Shown: piece after piece, positions 18,601 through 25,271 of the stretch
Position numbering within the stretch: position 1 is the first letter of the stretch
How the letters are laid out: the number at the start of each line of letters is the position of its first letter
Origin: HGM04593 sp045661225
GTDB taxonomy: Bacteria; Bacteroidota; Bacteroidia; Bacteroidales; Bacteroidaceae
Assembly (NCBI GenBank): GCA_045661225.1
Contig: JAZRFF010000032.1
Span: forward strand, 1-34,365
Length of the DNA stretch: 34,365 nucleotides
Direction: 5' to 3'
Notes under the pieces: generated by a model
Told to the model about the DNA's origin: nothing
The model's input: only the letters and a program-made list of their open reading frames with translations
The model's database searches: none
Translations under genes and position numbers: made by a program

Positions 18601-19403
18601 TCGCTTTTGAATTTGGAAACGGCAACTATCTGCTCGACCAGGCTACAAAAGCGCTCTCTACGACGGACTTTGATGTAAACCGTGGTCTTGACTGGGGTAT
18701 TGAACTTGTGAGAGAATTGCCGGTGTCGGTAGGGGCTGCAATGATGACCTCTATTTGTGTTCCCGAGGAGTTGCAGATTCCCGACGGTGTTACAGCTTAT
18801 ATAGTTACAGGCAAGGAGGTTGCCGATGGTAATCATAGGTACGTTGTTGACTATAGTGTCGTCGAAGAGAATGTCGAGGTCCTGAATCTCTTGCCTTTGG
18901 AGTGCGGTATAATACCGGCAGGGTTGCCTGTGCTGCTGAAGGCTGCCGAGGGGCTCTATTATTTCCCTGTCAATTATAATGCAACAGATGCGGACAAGAG
19001 TGATGAGCTTTTGAGCGAGATTGAGTCGCTGTGGAGCAGAAACCTGCTCAGCGGAACACACGACCGTCGTTATATAAGTGAGGCCGATGGCGTTGTGCAT
19101 CATATTCTAAGTGTAAAGAATGGTCGCGTGGGTATGTACAAGGTAAGCCTTGTGGCGGGACGCGGCGAAAAACCTAATTTCCTGAATGGCGCGCATAGAG
19201 CGTGGTTGCCTTTAAGACAGCAGGCGGCTGCAATGATGGGCTTTGCTTTTGCTGTTGGCGGCCGAGGTACTGCAACCGATATTGAGCCTGTCAGGACTTT
19301 TGACGCTGACGCTGACGGGGTGTATGACCTTCAAGGTCGACGTTTGACAGGAACCGCAGCTCGTGGAGTGTATATTGTGAATGGTAAAAAGGTTGTTAAA
19401 TGA
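15603..19403 (+). CDS. Large secreted multidomain protein, paralogue of cassette 1 protein
   Basis: A 1266-aa protein of unknown function. Signal peptide 1-23 (FFVAALLLCLCATVAVA, cut before QPTINES). About 30-175 and 255-385 look like beta-trefoil/ricin-like segments (WYVIRNVETGDYLRFEG; NQYLGIPDRTTGAVKI). About 419-551 is an F5/8 type C-like module ending in LSELYILPN, the same words as in the first protein. A mainly helical stretch follows (about 550-660), then a further beta-rich region. About 1040-1150 is the pre-terminal module (ICVPEELQIPDGVTAYIVTG, IIPAGLPVLLK). The C-terminus is YDLQGRRLTG...GVYIVNGKKVVK. Order of modules and tail match the 1912-aa protein, but overall sequence is strongly diverged, so these are old paralogues. 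A surface lectin or adhesin role is inferred. The following small-peptide gene starts 17 nt downstream. Confidence 0.85.
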   Translation: MKKLSKFFVAALLLCLCATVAVAQPTINESNVARENAKWYVIRNVETGDYLRFEGRSFPMSLSDGTFSNGGATLTGLDTYNMFYLSKAGSGTNTCYIHTFESELLCADPALWNETGAVWSVTTQGAGNNKYQTITFEGSAMHYNSADASVDLNIASDPNSRWVFEEITDFAPITGLDDFADYAADVCDGFNLAWLLRNISWANAYKVWTAFSNHGPLVDHILEKNHTTLEAALNDISEVERILSDLNDVYDNIISFNYVNIYASNTQYLSTNTTSLTVNAVPNTHTNVWKMESQGDMTYLIYNEATNQYLGIPDRTTGAVKIVGDKNLAGLWAIDVDVTDGGVTYTTIQSLDWTSGYLYIQDAKNVVCSTNKTTWYIKGLDDVKISDALYYQAANMAWQYPYTLQGNVGLVTEACEQYYSNAPSPDETSSTCNLIDGVYTSCFTTDKGVEPGEHYIEADLGAGNAQKEFYLYVKTDFQRTDARPIRIRVEGSNDGSSYTTVANLETTLANEMYYFSPLVSAAAAYRYLRFNVETVNAGDGSFTLSELYILPNNSDVSSCRNNITNFYSTSLAGDAIVTHALALVKMEAEYYLNNSVHSETPAVGEYLTSEYQKLRAAYNGVTSNITTIEALATALERFKNSKSRPVFVITSAWEDGFSKDYAVSYDAANGSFVGATANYWDLRQWYAHGSLESENMQPTSSIQLMSVVDGKPIMNAQHASIEAIDGWDNLYPSALDAWNIRLYNGSNYLTVDRYMNLTSEITPATVDANKNAAWYFTYIGTSASLFGLNSAEHGDFVEALAKFGLVYRQAKVYYDNYDENGTGGLGMYHYTPAGGLTFDGFKSKYESNAAGNGAEDYFNEGPLAVASKCLAGSLSASAIIDLAAALEAHLPNFHLNTPPAGYYYRLKGRLSGNYLLSGITDGALNMGGVAGNVANEQASIFYSLEDDDDGAINILSYDNGRYIKYDAGVYANDAVPCDDEVRYSQNVAVNRSATGTSSYFAFEFGNGNYLLDQATKALSTTDFDVNRGLDWGIELVRELPVSVGAAMMTSICVPEELQIPDGVTAYIVTGKEVADGNHRYVVDYSVVEENVEVLNLLPLECGIIPAGLPVLLKAAEGLYYFPVNYNATDADKSDELLSEIESLWSRNLLSGTHDRRYISEADGVVHHILSVKNGRVGMYKVSLVAGRGEKPNFLNGAHRAWLPLRQQAAAMMGFAFAVGGRGTATDIEPVRTFDADADGVYDLQGRRLTGTAARGVYIVNGKKVVK

Positions 19404-19420
19404 GAAGGAGGGCGTGTCTT

Positions 19421-19597
19421 ATGGAATATAAAGTGAAAAAAGAGTATATACAGCCCGAAATTGTTTGTTATGAACTTGCACCGCTTATGGTTGCTCAGGC
19501 AAGCGTGGTTTTTGTTGGTGAAGAGGAGGTTGACGAAGATGAGTATTTGAGCGCTGAGTATAGAGGTTCTTGGGAAATAATCTGGGACGAATTATAA
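19421..19597 (+). CDS. Small tail peptide, cassette 2 (KKxYIxP ... YRGxWxxIW)
   Basis: A 58-aa protein of unknown function. I prefer the ATG at 19421 over the one at 19400, which overlaps the preceding stop, because AAGGAGG (19405-19411) lies 9 nt upstream of 19421 and because that start gives a protein like its cassette 1 partner. Residues 6-14 (KKEYIQPEI) and the last 12, YRGSWEIIWDEL (47-58), match the other peptide. Codons in the shared motif differ (CGC/AGA for Arg, GGA/GGT for Gly), so protein-level selection rather than recent copying keeps it. The middle is acidic (GEEEVDEDEY). There is one Cys at 16. No signal peptide is evident. Confidence 0.75.
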   Translation: MEYKVKKEYIQPEIVCYELAPLMVAQASVVFVGEEEVDEDEYLSAEYRGSWEIIWDEL

Positions 19598-19734
19598 TTA
19601 GATTGGTTTATATGAAAAGAATAGGATAATAGGTTTTTACGTTACGCTTGCCTTGAAAATATCTGTTTGCGCTTTAGCGGGCTCTTGATTTTCGGGCGGT
19701 GCGGGTTTTAAACTTTATTTCTTATCCGTTTATA

Positions 19735-19771
19735 ACACAAGAGGACAACTGATTCAGTTGTCCTCTTGTGT
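19735..19771. terminator. Bidirectional hairpin between converging genes
   Basis: ACACAAGAGGACAACTG (19735-19751), loop ATT, CAGTTGTCCTCTTGTGT (19755-19771): a perfect 17-bp stem. It lies between the plus-strand small peptide (ends 19597) and the minus-strand S4 gene (ends 19783), so it can serve both. T-runs are poor on either side. Confidence 0.7.
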
Positions 19772-19782
19772 GTTATCTGCTT

Positions 19783-20202
19783 TTAGGCTTCTTCAAAGTC
19801 AAACTCTTCGGCGGTGTCGTCGAAACTGTACTCGACAAACTGGTCAAGGTCGCGGCGTTCTTTCTTAGTGGGGCGACCGGTGCCTCGGGCACGGCCGACA
19901 AAGCCGCTCATACGGCTCATCTCCAGAATTTCGTACTGTTCCTGTGGAGTTACGTTCTCCATTAGCTCCGGCACTAACTTTGCTCCTACGCGGTTCTCGG
20001 CGCACTTGAGCACCTTGAACGAGTAGGTTATCGGCGCTTTTTTTACATTGATAATATCGCCCACGCGCACGTTGTGCGCGGGCTTTGCTGTGCGCTCGCC
20101 AATGCTGACGTGCCCTTTCTTGCAAGCCTCGGCGGCGATGCTGCGCGTCTTGTAGATGCGCACCGCCCACAGCCATTTGTCTATGCGTGCCTGTTCGCTC
20201 AT
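19783..20202 (-). CDS. S4-domain RNA-binding protein, Hsp15/HslR type
   Basis: A 139-aa protein. The S4 RNA-binding fold covers about 5-70 (RIDKWLWAVRIYKTRS, then KKGHVSIG and KPAHNVRVGD), and a basic then acidic C-terminal tail follows. E. coli Hsp15 binds stalled 50S subunits carrying peptidyl-tRNA after premature dissociation and helps recycle them. Its ATG overlaps the pth stop by 4 nt (ATGA), giving translational coupling; the association with peptidyl-tRNA hydrolase fits a ribosome-rescue role. The tail is strongly acidic (DDTAEEFDFEEA). Confidence 0.85.
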   Translation of the reverse strand: MSEQARIDKWLWAVRIYKTRSIAAEACKKGHVSIGERTAKPAHNVRVGDIINVKKAPITYSFKVLKCAENRVGAKLVPELMENVTPQEQYEILEMSRMSGFVGRARGTGRPTKKERRDLDQFVEYSFDDTAEEFDFEEA

Positions 20203-20789
20203 TGTTCTACGGGTTGTTTGCCGTTACCTTTCTTGTTAAATTGGTTCATTGTGCGTGCAAGGCCTGCGAAGCAGAAACTTTTGATAATTTCGGTGGTTGT
20301 TGCCAACTGCTCATCAATGATTTTTTGTTCGTCGCTGTCGAATGCTCCAAGCACGAAATTTACCTGATGTCCCTTGCCAAAATCGTTGCCTATCCCGAAC
20401 CGCAGACGTGCGTAGTTGACGGTGCCTAATGTGGCGGCAATGTGCTTAAGTCCGTTGTGCCCGCCATCGCTGCCTTGTCCTTTGAGGCGCAGAGCGCCAA
20501 CGGGCAGGGCAAGGTCGTCGACAATGACAAGGACGTTCTCCAATGGAATTTTCTCTTGCTGAATCCAGTATCGAACAGCGTTTCCGCTGAGGTTCATATA
20601 GGTAGACGGCTTTAACAGGATAAGCTTGCGTCCACGAACCGATGCCTCGGCTACAAAACCGTAGCGCTTGTCCTGAAAAGAAGTATTGGACGCCTTAGCA
20701 AAGGCGTCCAATACCGTAAATCCAATATTGTGGCGGGTTCCTTCGTACTCACTGCCGATGTTGCCCAATCCGACAATTAAATATTTCAT
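20199..20789 (-). CDS. pth: Peptidyl-tRNA hydrolase
   Basis: A 196-aa Pth. It hydrolyses the ester bond of peptidyl-tRNAs released prematurely from ribosomes, recycling tRNA in the cytoplasm. Motifs: GLGNIGSEYEGTRHNIGF at the N-terminus, with the substrate-binding Asn and the catalytic His in RHNIGF; KPSTYMNLSG; VIVDDLALP; and GSDGGHNGLKHI with a conserved second Asn. Length is normal. It lies between rplY (14 nt upstream) and the S4 gene (4-nt overlap), an arrangement familiar in bacteria. Confidence 0.97.
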   Translation of the reverse strand: MKYLIVGLGNIGSEYEGTRHNIGFTVLDAFAKASNTSFQDKRYGFVAEASVRGRKLILLKPSTYMNLSGNAVRYWIQQEKIPLENVLVIVDDLALPVGALRLKGQGSDGGHNGLKHIAATLGTVNYARLRFGIGNDFGKGHQVNFVLGAFDSDEQKIIDEQLATTTEIIKSFCFAGLARTMNQFNKKGNGKQPVEQ

Positions 20790-20803
20790 CTCGTTGCTTC
20801 AGA

Positions 20804-21400
20804 TTACTTCTTAGCGGCTGCTGCGGCTGCTGCCGATGCACGTGTTGTCTTAACAGCGCATACAAGAGCCTCCTTAACAGTTACCAACTCAAGACCCTCG
20901 AATGAAAGCTCGCCAACCTTGATTGACTTACCGAGACCGAGTGAAGAAACGTTGATTGTCAAGAACTCGGGGATTGCATTGTAAAGAGCCTTAACCTTGA
21001 GGTAACGCTGCAACTGAACGAGCTTACCACCGGCGCGTACACCCTCGGCAAGACCTTCGAGCTTAACGGGAACAGCCATAACGATGGGCTTCTCCTCTGT
21101 TACCTGATAAAAATCAACGTGAAGGATAGTGTCCTTTACAGGGTGGAACTGAATGTCCTTCATAATTGCCTTAACAGTGTTGCCGTCGATTGTGAGGTCT
21201 ACAACGTGAATGTCGGGAGTGTAAACCAACTTGCGGAGGCCCTCAACTGACACGCTGAATGCCTTTGTTACAGGAGCACCGTTCTCGTCCTTCTCAACTC
21301 CGTAGATGCAGCAGGGTACAAGACCTGCGTTGCGCAATGCGTTGGTAGCTTTCTTGCCTACCTCGGTTCTGCTTGAACCTGAAATGCTGATTGATTTCAT
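20804..21400 (-). CDS. rplY: 50S ribosomal protein bL25 (Ctc type)
   Basis: A 198-aa long-form L25. The N-terminal domain binds 5S rRNA (about 1-95; GLVPCCIYGVEKDENG, IMKDIQFHPVKDTILHVDF), and a C-terminal beta-domain follows (about 96-180, typical of the Ctc or TL5 type). It ends in a low-complexity Ala tail encoded by GCN repeats and closes with KK. It is first in the rplY-pth-S4 unit with its own promoter. Confidence 0.96.
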   Translation of the reverse strand: MKSISISGSSRTEVGKKATNALRNAGLVPCCIYGVEKDENGAPVTKAFSVSVEGLRKLVYTPDIHVVDLTIDGNTVKAIMKDIQFHPVKDTILHVDFYQVTEEKPIVMAVPVKLEGLAEGVRAGGKLVQLQRYLKVKALYNAIPEFLTINVSSLGLGKSIKVGELSFEGLELVTVKEALVCAVKTTRASAAAAAAAKK

Positions 21401-21479
21401 AAATTAAAATGTGTTACTCTAAATTAAGATAATGTTTACTTGCTTAATTCGCCATCACACGATGTCTCAAAAGCGGGCA

Positions 21480-21510
21480 CAAAGGTACGCTTTATATTTT
21501 AAAATAACAA
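21480..21510 (-). promoter_or_regulatory. Promoter for rplY-pth-S4
   Basis: On the minus strand TTG (complement of 21508-21510), a 20-nt spacer, then TACCTTTG (complement of 21480-21487), an exact -7 match. The leader to the rplY ATG (21400) is about 75 nt. Confidence 0.65.
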
Positions 21511-21553
21511 GTGTTTTTGTCTCTTTTATCGGTAAAAGCCTTGTTGCTCGGCC

Positions 21554-21910
21554 TTAGAACTCGATGTCTATGCTTGTGCTGTCCTCTTTTGCGGGTTCTT
21601 CGGGTTCGGTAAAGCGGGGAATGTATTCACCCTGCTCGGCAACAACAAAGTCTATGGCCTCCTTGAGGCTGTTGGTGAATTTTGTGAAGTCCTCGCGGTA
21701 CAGGAATATCTTGTGCTTTTCAAATGTTACAGATGCATTCTCGCCCTCGCCGTTGACAATCTTCTTGCTCTCTGTTATCGAGAGATACATTTCGTCCTTG
21801 CGGTTTTTCTTGACGTCGATGTAGTAAATTCTCTTTCCTGCCTTGATGGTCTGTGAGAAAACAATCTCCTTTTCGCTCTCGTTCATTCCGCTCTTCTTAT
21901 AGTCTTCCAT
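21554..21910 (-). CDS. PUR-type DNA/RNA-binding protein (DUF3276)
   Basis: A 118-aa small protein of the DUF3276/PUR-alpha-like family seen across Bacteroidota. The core (about 12-100) has the PUR repeat pattern of four strands and a helix: EIVFSQTIKAGKRIYYIDV, EMYLSITESKKI, KHKIFLYREDFTKFTNSLKEAIDFV. Members are thought to bind single-stranded nucleic acid; the target is unknown. A flexible acidic C-terminus follows. It stands alone between the rplY promoter and a divergent nusB. Confidence 0.88.
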   Translation of the reverse strand: MEDYKKSGMNESEKEIVFSQTIKAGKRIYYIDVKKNRKDEMYLSITESKKIVNGEGENASVTFEKHKIFLYREDFTKFTNSLKEAIDFVVAEQGEYIPRFTEPEEPAKEDSTSIDIEF

Positions 21911-22221
21911 AGATAAAAAAATAATAGATTACGTCTATAATTATGTGTCTCAGCCTCAAAATTGAACATTTTTTTTGGAAAATGCAATTTCTATGCAGAT
22001 AAATTTAATTATACCTCTGTATTTTGTTGCTTTTTGGCTCGAAATTCTGATTTCTGTTTGCAGTCTGTTCGTGTGTGAACCTTTTTTATATATTTTTTTG
22101 TAAACTTTTGCATTTATGCGCTGTTGATAAATAAAAATGTAAAATTTAAATAAAAACTCCTTTTTGTTTGCTCGTGTCGCATTTTAGTGCGAAATTTGCA
22201 AAAAATCAGAAAAAGCGTTTT
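21911..22221. other. Divergent intergenic region, DUF3276 / nusB
   Basis: About 310 nt, strongly AT-rich, holding leaders of two diverging genes. Apart from the minus-strand promoter candidate I see only AACTTTTG (22103-22110), a one-mismatch -7 box for nusB without a good -33. A longer nusB frame can be read from 22168, but the family N-terminus starts at 22222. No RNA structure was recognised. Confidence 0.5.
21957..21987 (-). promoter_or_regulatory. Candidate promoter for the DUF3276 gene
   Basis: On the minus strand TTG (complement of 21985-21987), a 20-nt spacer, then CAATTTTG (complement of 21957-21964), one mismatch from the -7 box. It is about 47 nt before the ATG. Given the AT-rich background this is only moderate support. 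Confidence 0.4.
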
Positions 22222-23145
22222 ATGATTAACAGAGTTCTTATCCGTCTGAAAGTCGTGCAGATTGTTTATGCTTACTACAAGAACAGTGGTAAAAGTCTTA
22301 AAGCTGCCGAGGACGAGGTTTTTTTCAGTTTGTCAAAGGCTTATGACCTTTACAACCATATGCTGTTGCTGATGGTGGGTATAACACACTATGCAGCCGA
22401 CAGGATATCTTTCCTGAGTATGAAGATGAGGCCAACAGAGAGTGACCGTAATCCTAACCTCAAGTTTGTAAACAACCGCTTTATTGCCCAACTCGAGAAG
22501 AATGAGCAACTTGTTAAGTTCGCCGAGAAAAGCAAGCTTAACTGGGTCGATAATTCGGACCTGTTGCGCAAATTGCTCGACAATATTATAGAGAGCGATA
22601 TATACAAGGAGTATATGGCTTCCGAGACCTCGTCGTATGAAGAGGATAAAGAGTTGTGGCGTAAGTTGTACAAGGCCTTTATATACGAGTGTGAAGAACT
22701 GGACACATTGCTCGAGGAGCAGAGCCTCTACTGGAACGACGATAAGTCTATCGTTGATACTTTTGTAGTAAAGACCATTAAACGTTTCGAGGAGAAAAAT
22801 GGCGCAATGCAGCCTTTGCTGCCCGAATACAAGGACGTTGCCGATATGGACTTTGCAAGCAAGCTGTTCAGGACTACCGTGGCCAACGCCGATGAGTATC
22901 GTGCACTGATGAGCGAGTGCTCAAGGAACTGGGATATGAAACGTCTCGCTTTTATGGACGTTGTAATTATGCAGGCTGCCGTTGCCGAGATTCTTACATT
23001 CAAAGATATACCTTTGTCGGTAACCTTGAACGAGTATGTCGAGATTGCCAAGCACTACAGCACCGCAAAGAGCGGCTCTTTCGTGAATGGTCTTCTGGAT
23101 TCTATAACAAAGAAACTGCGTAGTGAAGGCAGAATAAACAAGTGA
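22222..23145 (+). CDS. nusB: Transcription antitermination factor NusB, extended form
   Basis: 307 aa from the ATG at 22222; the N-terminus MINRVLIRLKVVQIVYAYYK is the family start, so the upstream extension to 22168 is rejected. NusB binds boxA RNA with NusE (S10) and promotes antitermination of rRNA operons. The classical NusB domain is at the C-terminus (about 175-300: DMKRLAFMDVVIMQAAVAEI, PLSVTLNEYVEIAKHYS, FVNGLLDSI). It is about twice the size of E. coli NusB because of a helical N-terminal part, which I recall as usual for Bacteroidota. It leads a nusB-yajC-ybbR-coaE cluster. Confidence 0.92.
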   Translation: MINRVLIRLKVVQIVYAYYKNSGKSLKAAEDEVFFSLSKAYDLYNHMLLLMVGITHYAADRISFLSMKMRPTESDRNPNLKFVNNRFIAQLEKNEQLVKFAEKSKLNWVDNSDLLRKLLDNIIESDIYKEYMASETSSYEEDKELWRKLYKAFIYECEELDTLLEEQSLYWNDDKSIVDTFVVKTIKRFEEKNGAMQPLLPEYKDVADMDFASKLFRTTVANADEYRALMSECSRNWDMKRLAFMDVVIMQAAVAEILTFKDIPLSVTLNEYVEIAKHYSTAKSGSFVNGLLDSITKKLRSEGRINK

Positions 23146-23189
23146 TTGTGTTAATTTGTTTTTGAATATAAACTTTAAAAATTGATATT

Positions 23190-23471
23190 ATGAATCAGAA
23201 TTTGATGCCTATCGTAATGTTCGTTGCTATTATTGCAATTATGTATTTCCTTATGATTCGTCCGCAGCGTAAGCAGCAGAAGAAAATTGAGAATTTCAGA
23301 AACGGACTTCAGGTAGGTCAGGAAGTTGTTACAAGCGGTGGTATCTATGGCAAGATTAAGTCTATAGAGAATGGAATCGTTATGCTTGAGGTTGCTCACA
23401 ACGTGAGTGTGCGTGTCGATATTTCGGTAATTTATCCTAACCCTGCGGCAATGCAGCAGGAGGTACGATAA
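23190..23471 (+). CDS. yajC: Sec translocon accessory subunit YajC
   Basis: A 93-aa single-pass membrane protein of the SecDF-YajC complex, which aids protein export. The TM helix is at about 6-23 (PIVMFVAIIAIMYFLMI), followed at once by the signature RPQRKQQKK, and then a beta-rich cytoplasmic domain (VGQEVVTSGGIYGKI, NVSVRVDISVI). Length is typical. It lies 44 nt after nusB. Confidence 0.96.
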   Translation: MNQNLMPIVMFVAIIAIMYFLMIRPQRKQQKKIENFRNGLQVGQEVVTSGGIYGKIKSIENGIVMLEVAHNVSVRVDISVIYPNPAAMQQEVR

Positions 23472-23500
23472 TATCCGCTTAAGAACAATAAAAAACAGAC

Positions 23501-23543
23501 AAAGAGGCTGCGCTGAATATTCATTATGACGCTCGGCCTCTTT
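23501..23543 (+). terminator. Hairpin between yajC and ybbR
   Basis: AAAGAGGC (23501-23508) pairs with GCCTCTTT (23536-23543), with a possible inner GCG/CGC pairing. It lies just after yajC and ends 17 nt before the ybbR start. It may terminate, attenuate or process the transcript between the two genes. Confidence 0.55.
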
Positions 23544-23560
23544 ATACACGATATTCTGCT

Positions 23561-24526
23561 ATGTCGCCGATAAAGGTTTTTAATGGGCGCAACACCCTTG
23601 TGTTTCTCTTCTTTTTGTTTGTCTCGGTGTGCTTGTGGTTGTTGCAGGCACTTAATGAACAGTACGAGACTGTAATAACTGTCGACGTGACGGTTACAGG
23701 TGTGCCGCAGGGTGTTGTTGTTGAGCCATCAGATGATATTGAGATAGGCGTGGTGGTGCGCGACTGGGGAACCGAACTTGCCAAGTATAATTTCGGAGGC
23801 AACGCGGGGGTGAACGTCGATTTTTCGGAATTTGTCAATAATAAAGGCCGCCTGTCGCTCCCTCTCGCTTCGCTCGAGAATAGAGTGGCCGGGCTTCTGC
23901 CGTCGTCGATGACGCTGTTGCGCTTCGATGGCGACTCTTTGTTGTTGTCGGTAAAGAAAGGTAAAGTGGTAAGGCCCTTGAAGTTGAACTACAGAATAAG
24001 TACCGCAAAGCACGTCGAATTGCTCGATGTCGAGGTTGAGCCGCGAAATGTTTCGGTAGTGGCTTTAACGTCGCAGATTGAGCAGATTGAAGAGGTGGAG
24101 CTTCCTTTCTTTGAGCTGAACAACGTGAAAAGCGACACGGTAGTGCCTATGCTGTTGAAGGGGGTTGAATATGTCGAGTATGACCCGGCTGTGGTTGAGG
24201 TTAAGGTCTCGGTTGCCGACTATGTAAAAAACGTGGCGCGCGTGCCTGTCACCTTAAAAAACAGCAACGGTCTTTTGCGCGAGGATATTCCCTATGATAT
24301 TCCGGAATTTGTGACCGTGGCATTTTATGCGCCGCAGAGTGCGAGAGGCAGCTACAGCGACTCAATGTTTACGGTGACTTTTGACTGTAACGAAACTCTT
24401 AAAGAGAAAAAAGACAGCATCTGTTTGCATCTGGCTTCGAAACCTTCATTTGTGGACAAGGACGATGTCTCTTTGTCGCATAAATATGTCTATTCAAAGA
24501 AATTCCTGAAAAAAAACGTACGTTAA
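23561..24526 (+). CDS. YbbR-domain membrane-anchored protein
   Basis: A 321-aa protein with one N-terminal TM helix (about 12-30, TLVFLFFLFVSVCLWLLQ) and extracytoplasmic YbbR repeats (about 40-130, 135-215 and 220-315; YETVITVDVTVTGVPQGVVV and VEPRNVSVVA are typical). In Firmicutes the homologue CdaR modulates the diadenylate cyclase CdaA; no cyclase gene is present here, so partner and role are unknown. It sits between yajC and coaE, with the coaE start 12 nt after its stop. Confidence 0.85.
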   Translation: MSPIKVFNGRNTLVFLFFLFVSVCLWLLQALNEQYETVITVDVTVTGVPQGVVVEPSDDIEIGVVVRDWGTELAKYNFGGNAGVNVDFSEFVNNKGRLSLPLASLENRVAGLLPSSMTLLRFDGDSLLLSVKKGKVVRPLKLNYRISTAKHVELLDVEVEPRNVSVVALTSQIEQIEEVELPFFELNNVKSDTVVPMLLKGVEYVEYDPAVVEVKVSVADYVKNVARVPVTLKNSNGLLREDIPYDIPEFVTVAFYAPQSARGSYSDSMFTVTFDCNETLKEKKDSICLHLASKPSFVDKDDVSLSHKYVYSKKFLKKNVR

Positions 24527-24538
24527 GTGCTCTTGCCA

Positions 24539-25129
24539 ATGGAAAAAACTGTAAGACTGGCTATAACCGGCGGAATAGGTAGTGGAAAGTCGGTGGTGTC
24601 GCACATTATGCAGATAATGGGTGTGCCCGTATATGACTGCGACCGTCGGGCTAAGGAACTTATGCACTCATCGGCAACACTCGTGAGGGAGATAAAGAGA
24701 ATGTTCGGCGAGGAGAGCTACACCGACGAAGGAGTGCTTGACCGTAACTTTATTGCGTCGCGCATCTTTACCGACAGCGGTAATATAGAACGTATGAACG
24801 CACTTGTGCACCCTGCTGTAATTGAGGACTTTAAACAATGGGCCGAGGCGCAGAATAAGCCTCTTGTGGCGGTCGAGAGTGCTGTGCTTTATGAGTCGGG
24901 GCTTATTGAACAGGTCGATAAAGTCCTGCTTGTGTGGGCCGACAAGGAGACTGCTATTGAAAGAACGGTGAAACGCAGCGGCTTAAGTCGCGCTCAAGTG
25001 CTGAACCGAATGGATAACCAAATGACCAGCGACGAACTTTTGCTTTTGTCGGACTATTCGATATACAACGATAAAGAGACACCGTTGCTGCCTCAAGTGG
25101 TGGAGATACTCTCGGAACTGAGGGGGTGA
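24539..25129 (+). CDS. coaE: Dephospho-CoA kinase
   Basis: 196 aa from the ATG at 24539. A GTG at 24527 would add four residues, but MEKTVRLAITGGIGSGKS is the usual family start. CoaE phosphorylates the 3'-hydroxyl of the dephospho-CoA ribose with ATP, the last step of CoA synthesis. Motifs: P-loop GGIGSGKS, YDCDRRAKELM (substrate Asp), the VHPAV lid-region motif and VESAVLYESG. Length is normal. It is last in the nusB-yajC-ybbR-coaE group. Confidence 0.96.
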   Translation: MEKTVRLAITGGIGSGKSVVSHIMQIMGVPVYDCDRRAKELMHSSATLVREIKRMFGEESYTDEGVLDRNFIASRIFTDSGNIERMNALVHPAVIEDFKQWAEAQNKPLVAVESAVLYESGLIEQVDKVLLVWADKETAIERTVKRSGLSRAQVLNRMDNQMTSDELLLLSDYSIYNDKETPLLPQVVEILSELRG

Positions 25130-25151
25130 AAGCTTAAATCCTTTGTGAAAT

Positions 25152-25182
25152 TTTGAAGTAAGGAATTGATTTTTTATCTTCG
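25152..25182 (+). promoter_or_regulatory. Promoter for the DUF5606-DUF4923 pair
   Basis: TTTG (25152-25155), a 19-nt spacer, then TATCTTCG (25175-25182), the same -7 variant as upstream of mltG. The leader to the ATG at 25272 is about 85 nt. It marks a new transcription unit after coaE. Confidence 0.6.
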
Positions 25183-25271
25183 TGGCGCAATCAGCTGTTT
25201 GTGCGGGTTCATAATTATGGATTGTGTAGCTTGGCGATTGAATTGAAAACTATTACAAAAAAATAAAATCT

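Noticed and set aside
19400..19420. Earlier ATG for the second small peptide
   Set aside because: It overlaps the preceding stop codon, while a good AAGGAGG ribosome site is placed for the ATG at 19421.
14956..19597. A modified-peptide (RiPP) gene cluster
   Set aside because: No radical-SAM, lanthipeptide, YcaO or peptidase-transporter gene is in the window, so only the peptide shape supports it.
8549..19782. Integrated island bounded by the tRNA-Pro 3' end
   Set aside because: No integrase and no second copy of the tRNA 3' end were found by eye within the window.
22168..22221. 18-codon N-terminal extension of NusB
   Set aside because: The family N-terminus MINRVLIR begins at 22222; the extension has no recognisable features.
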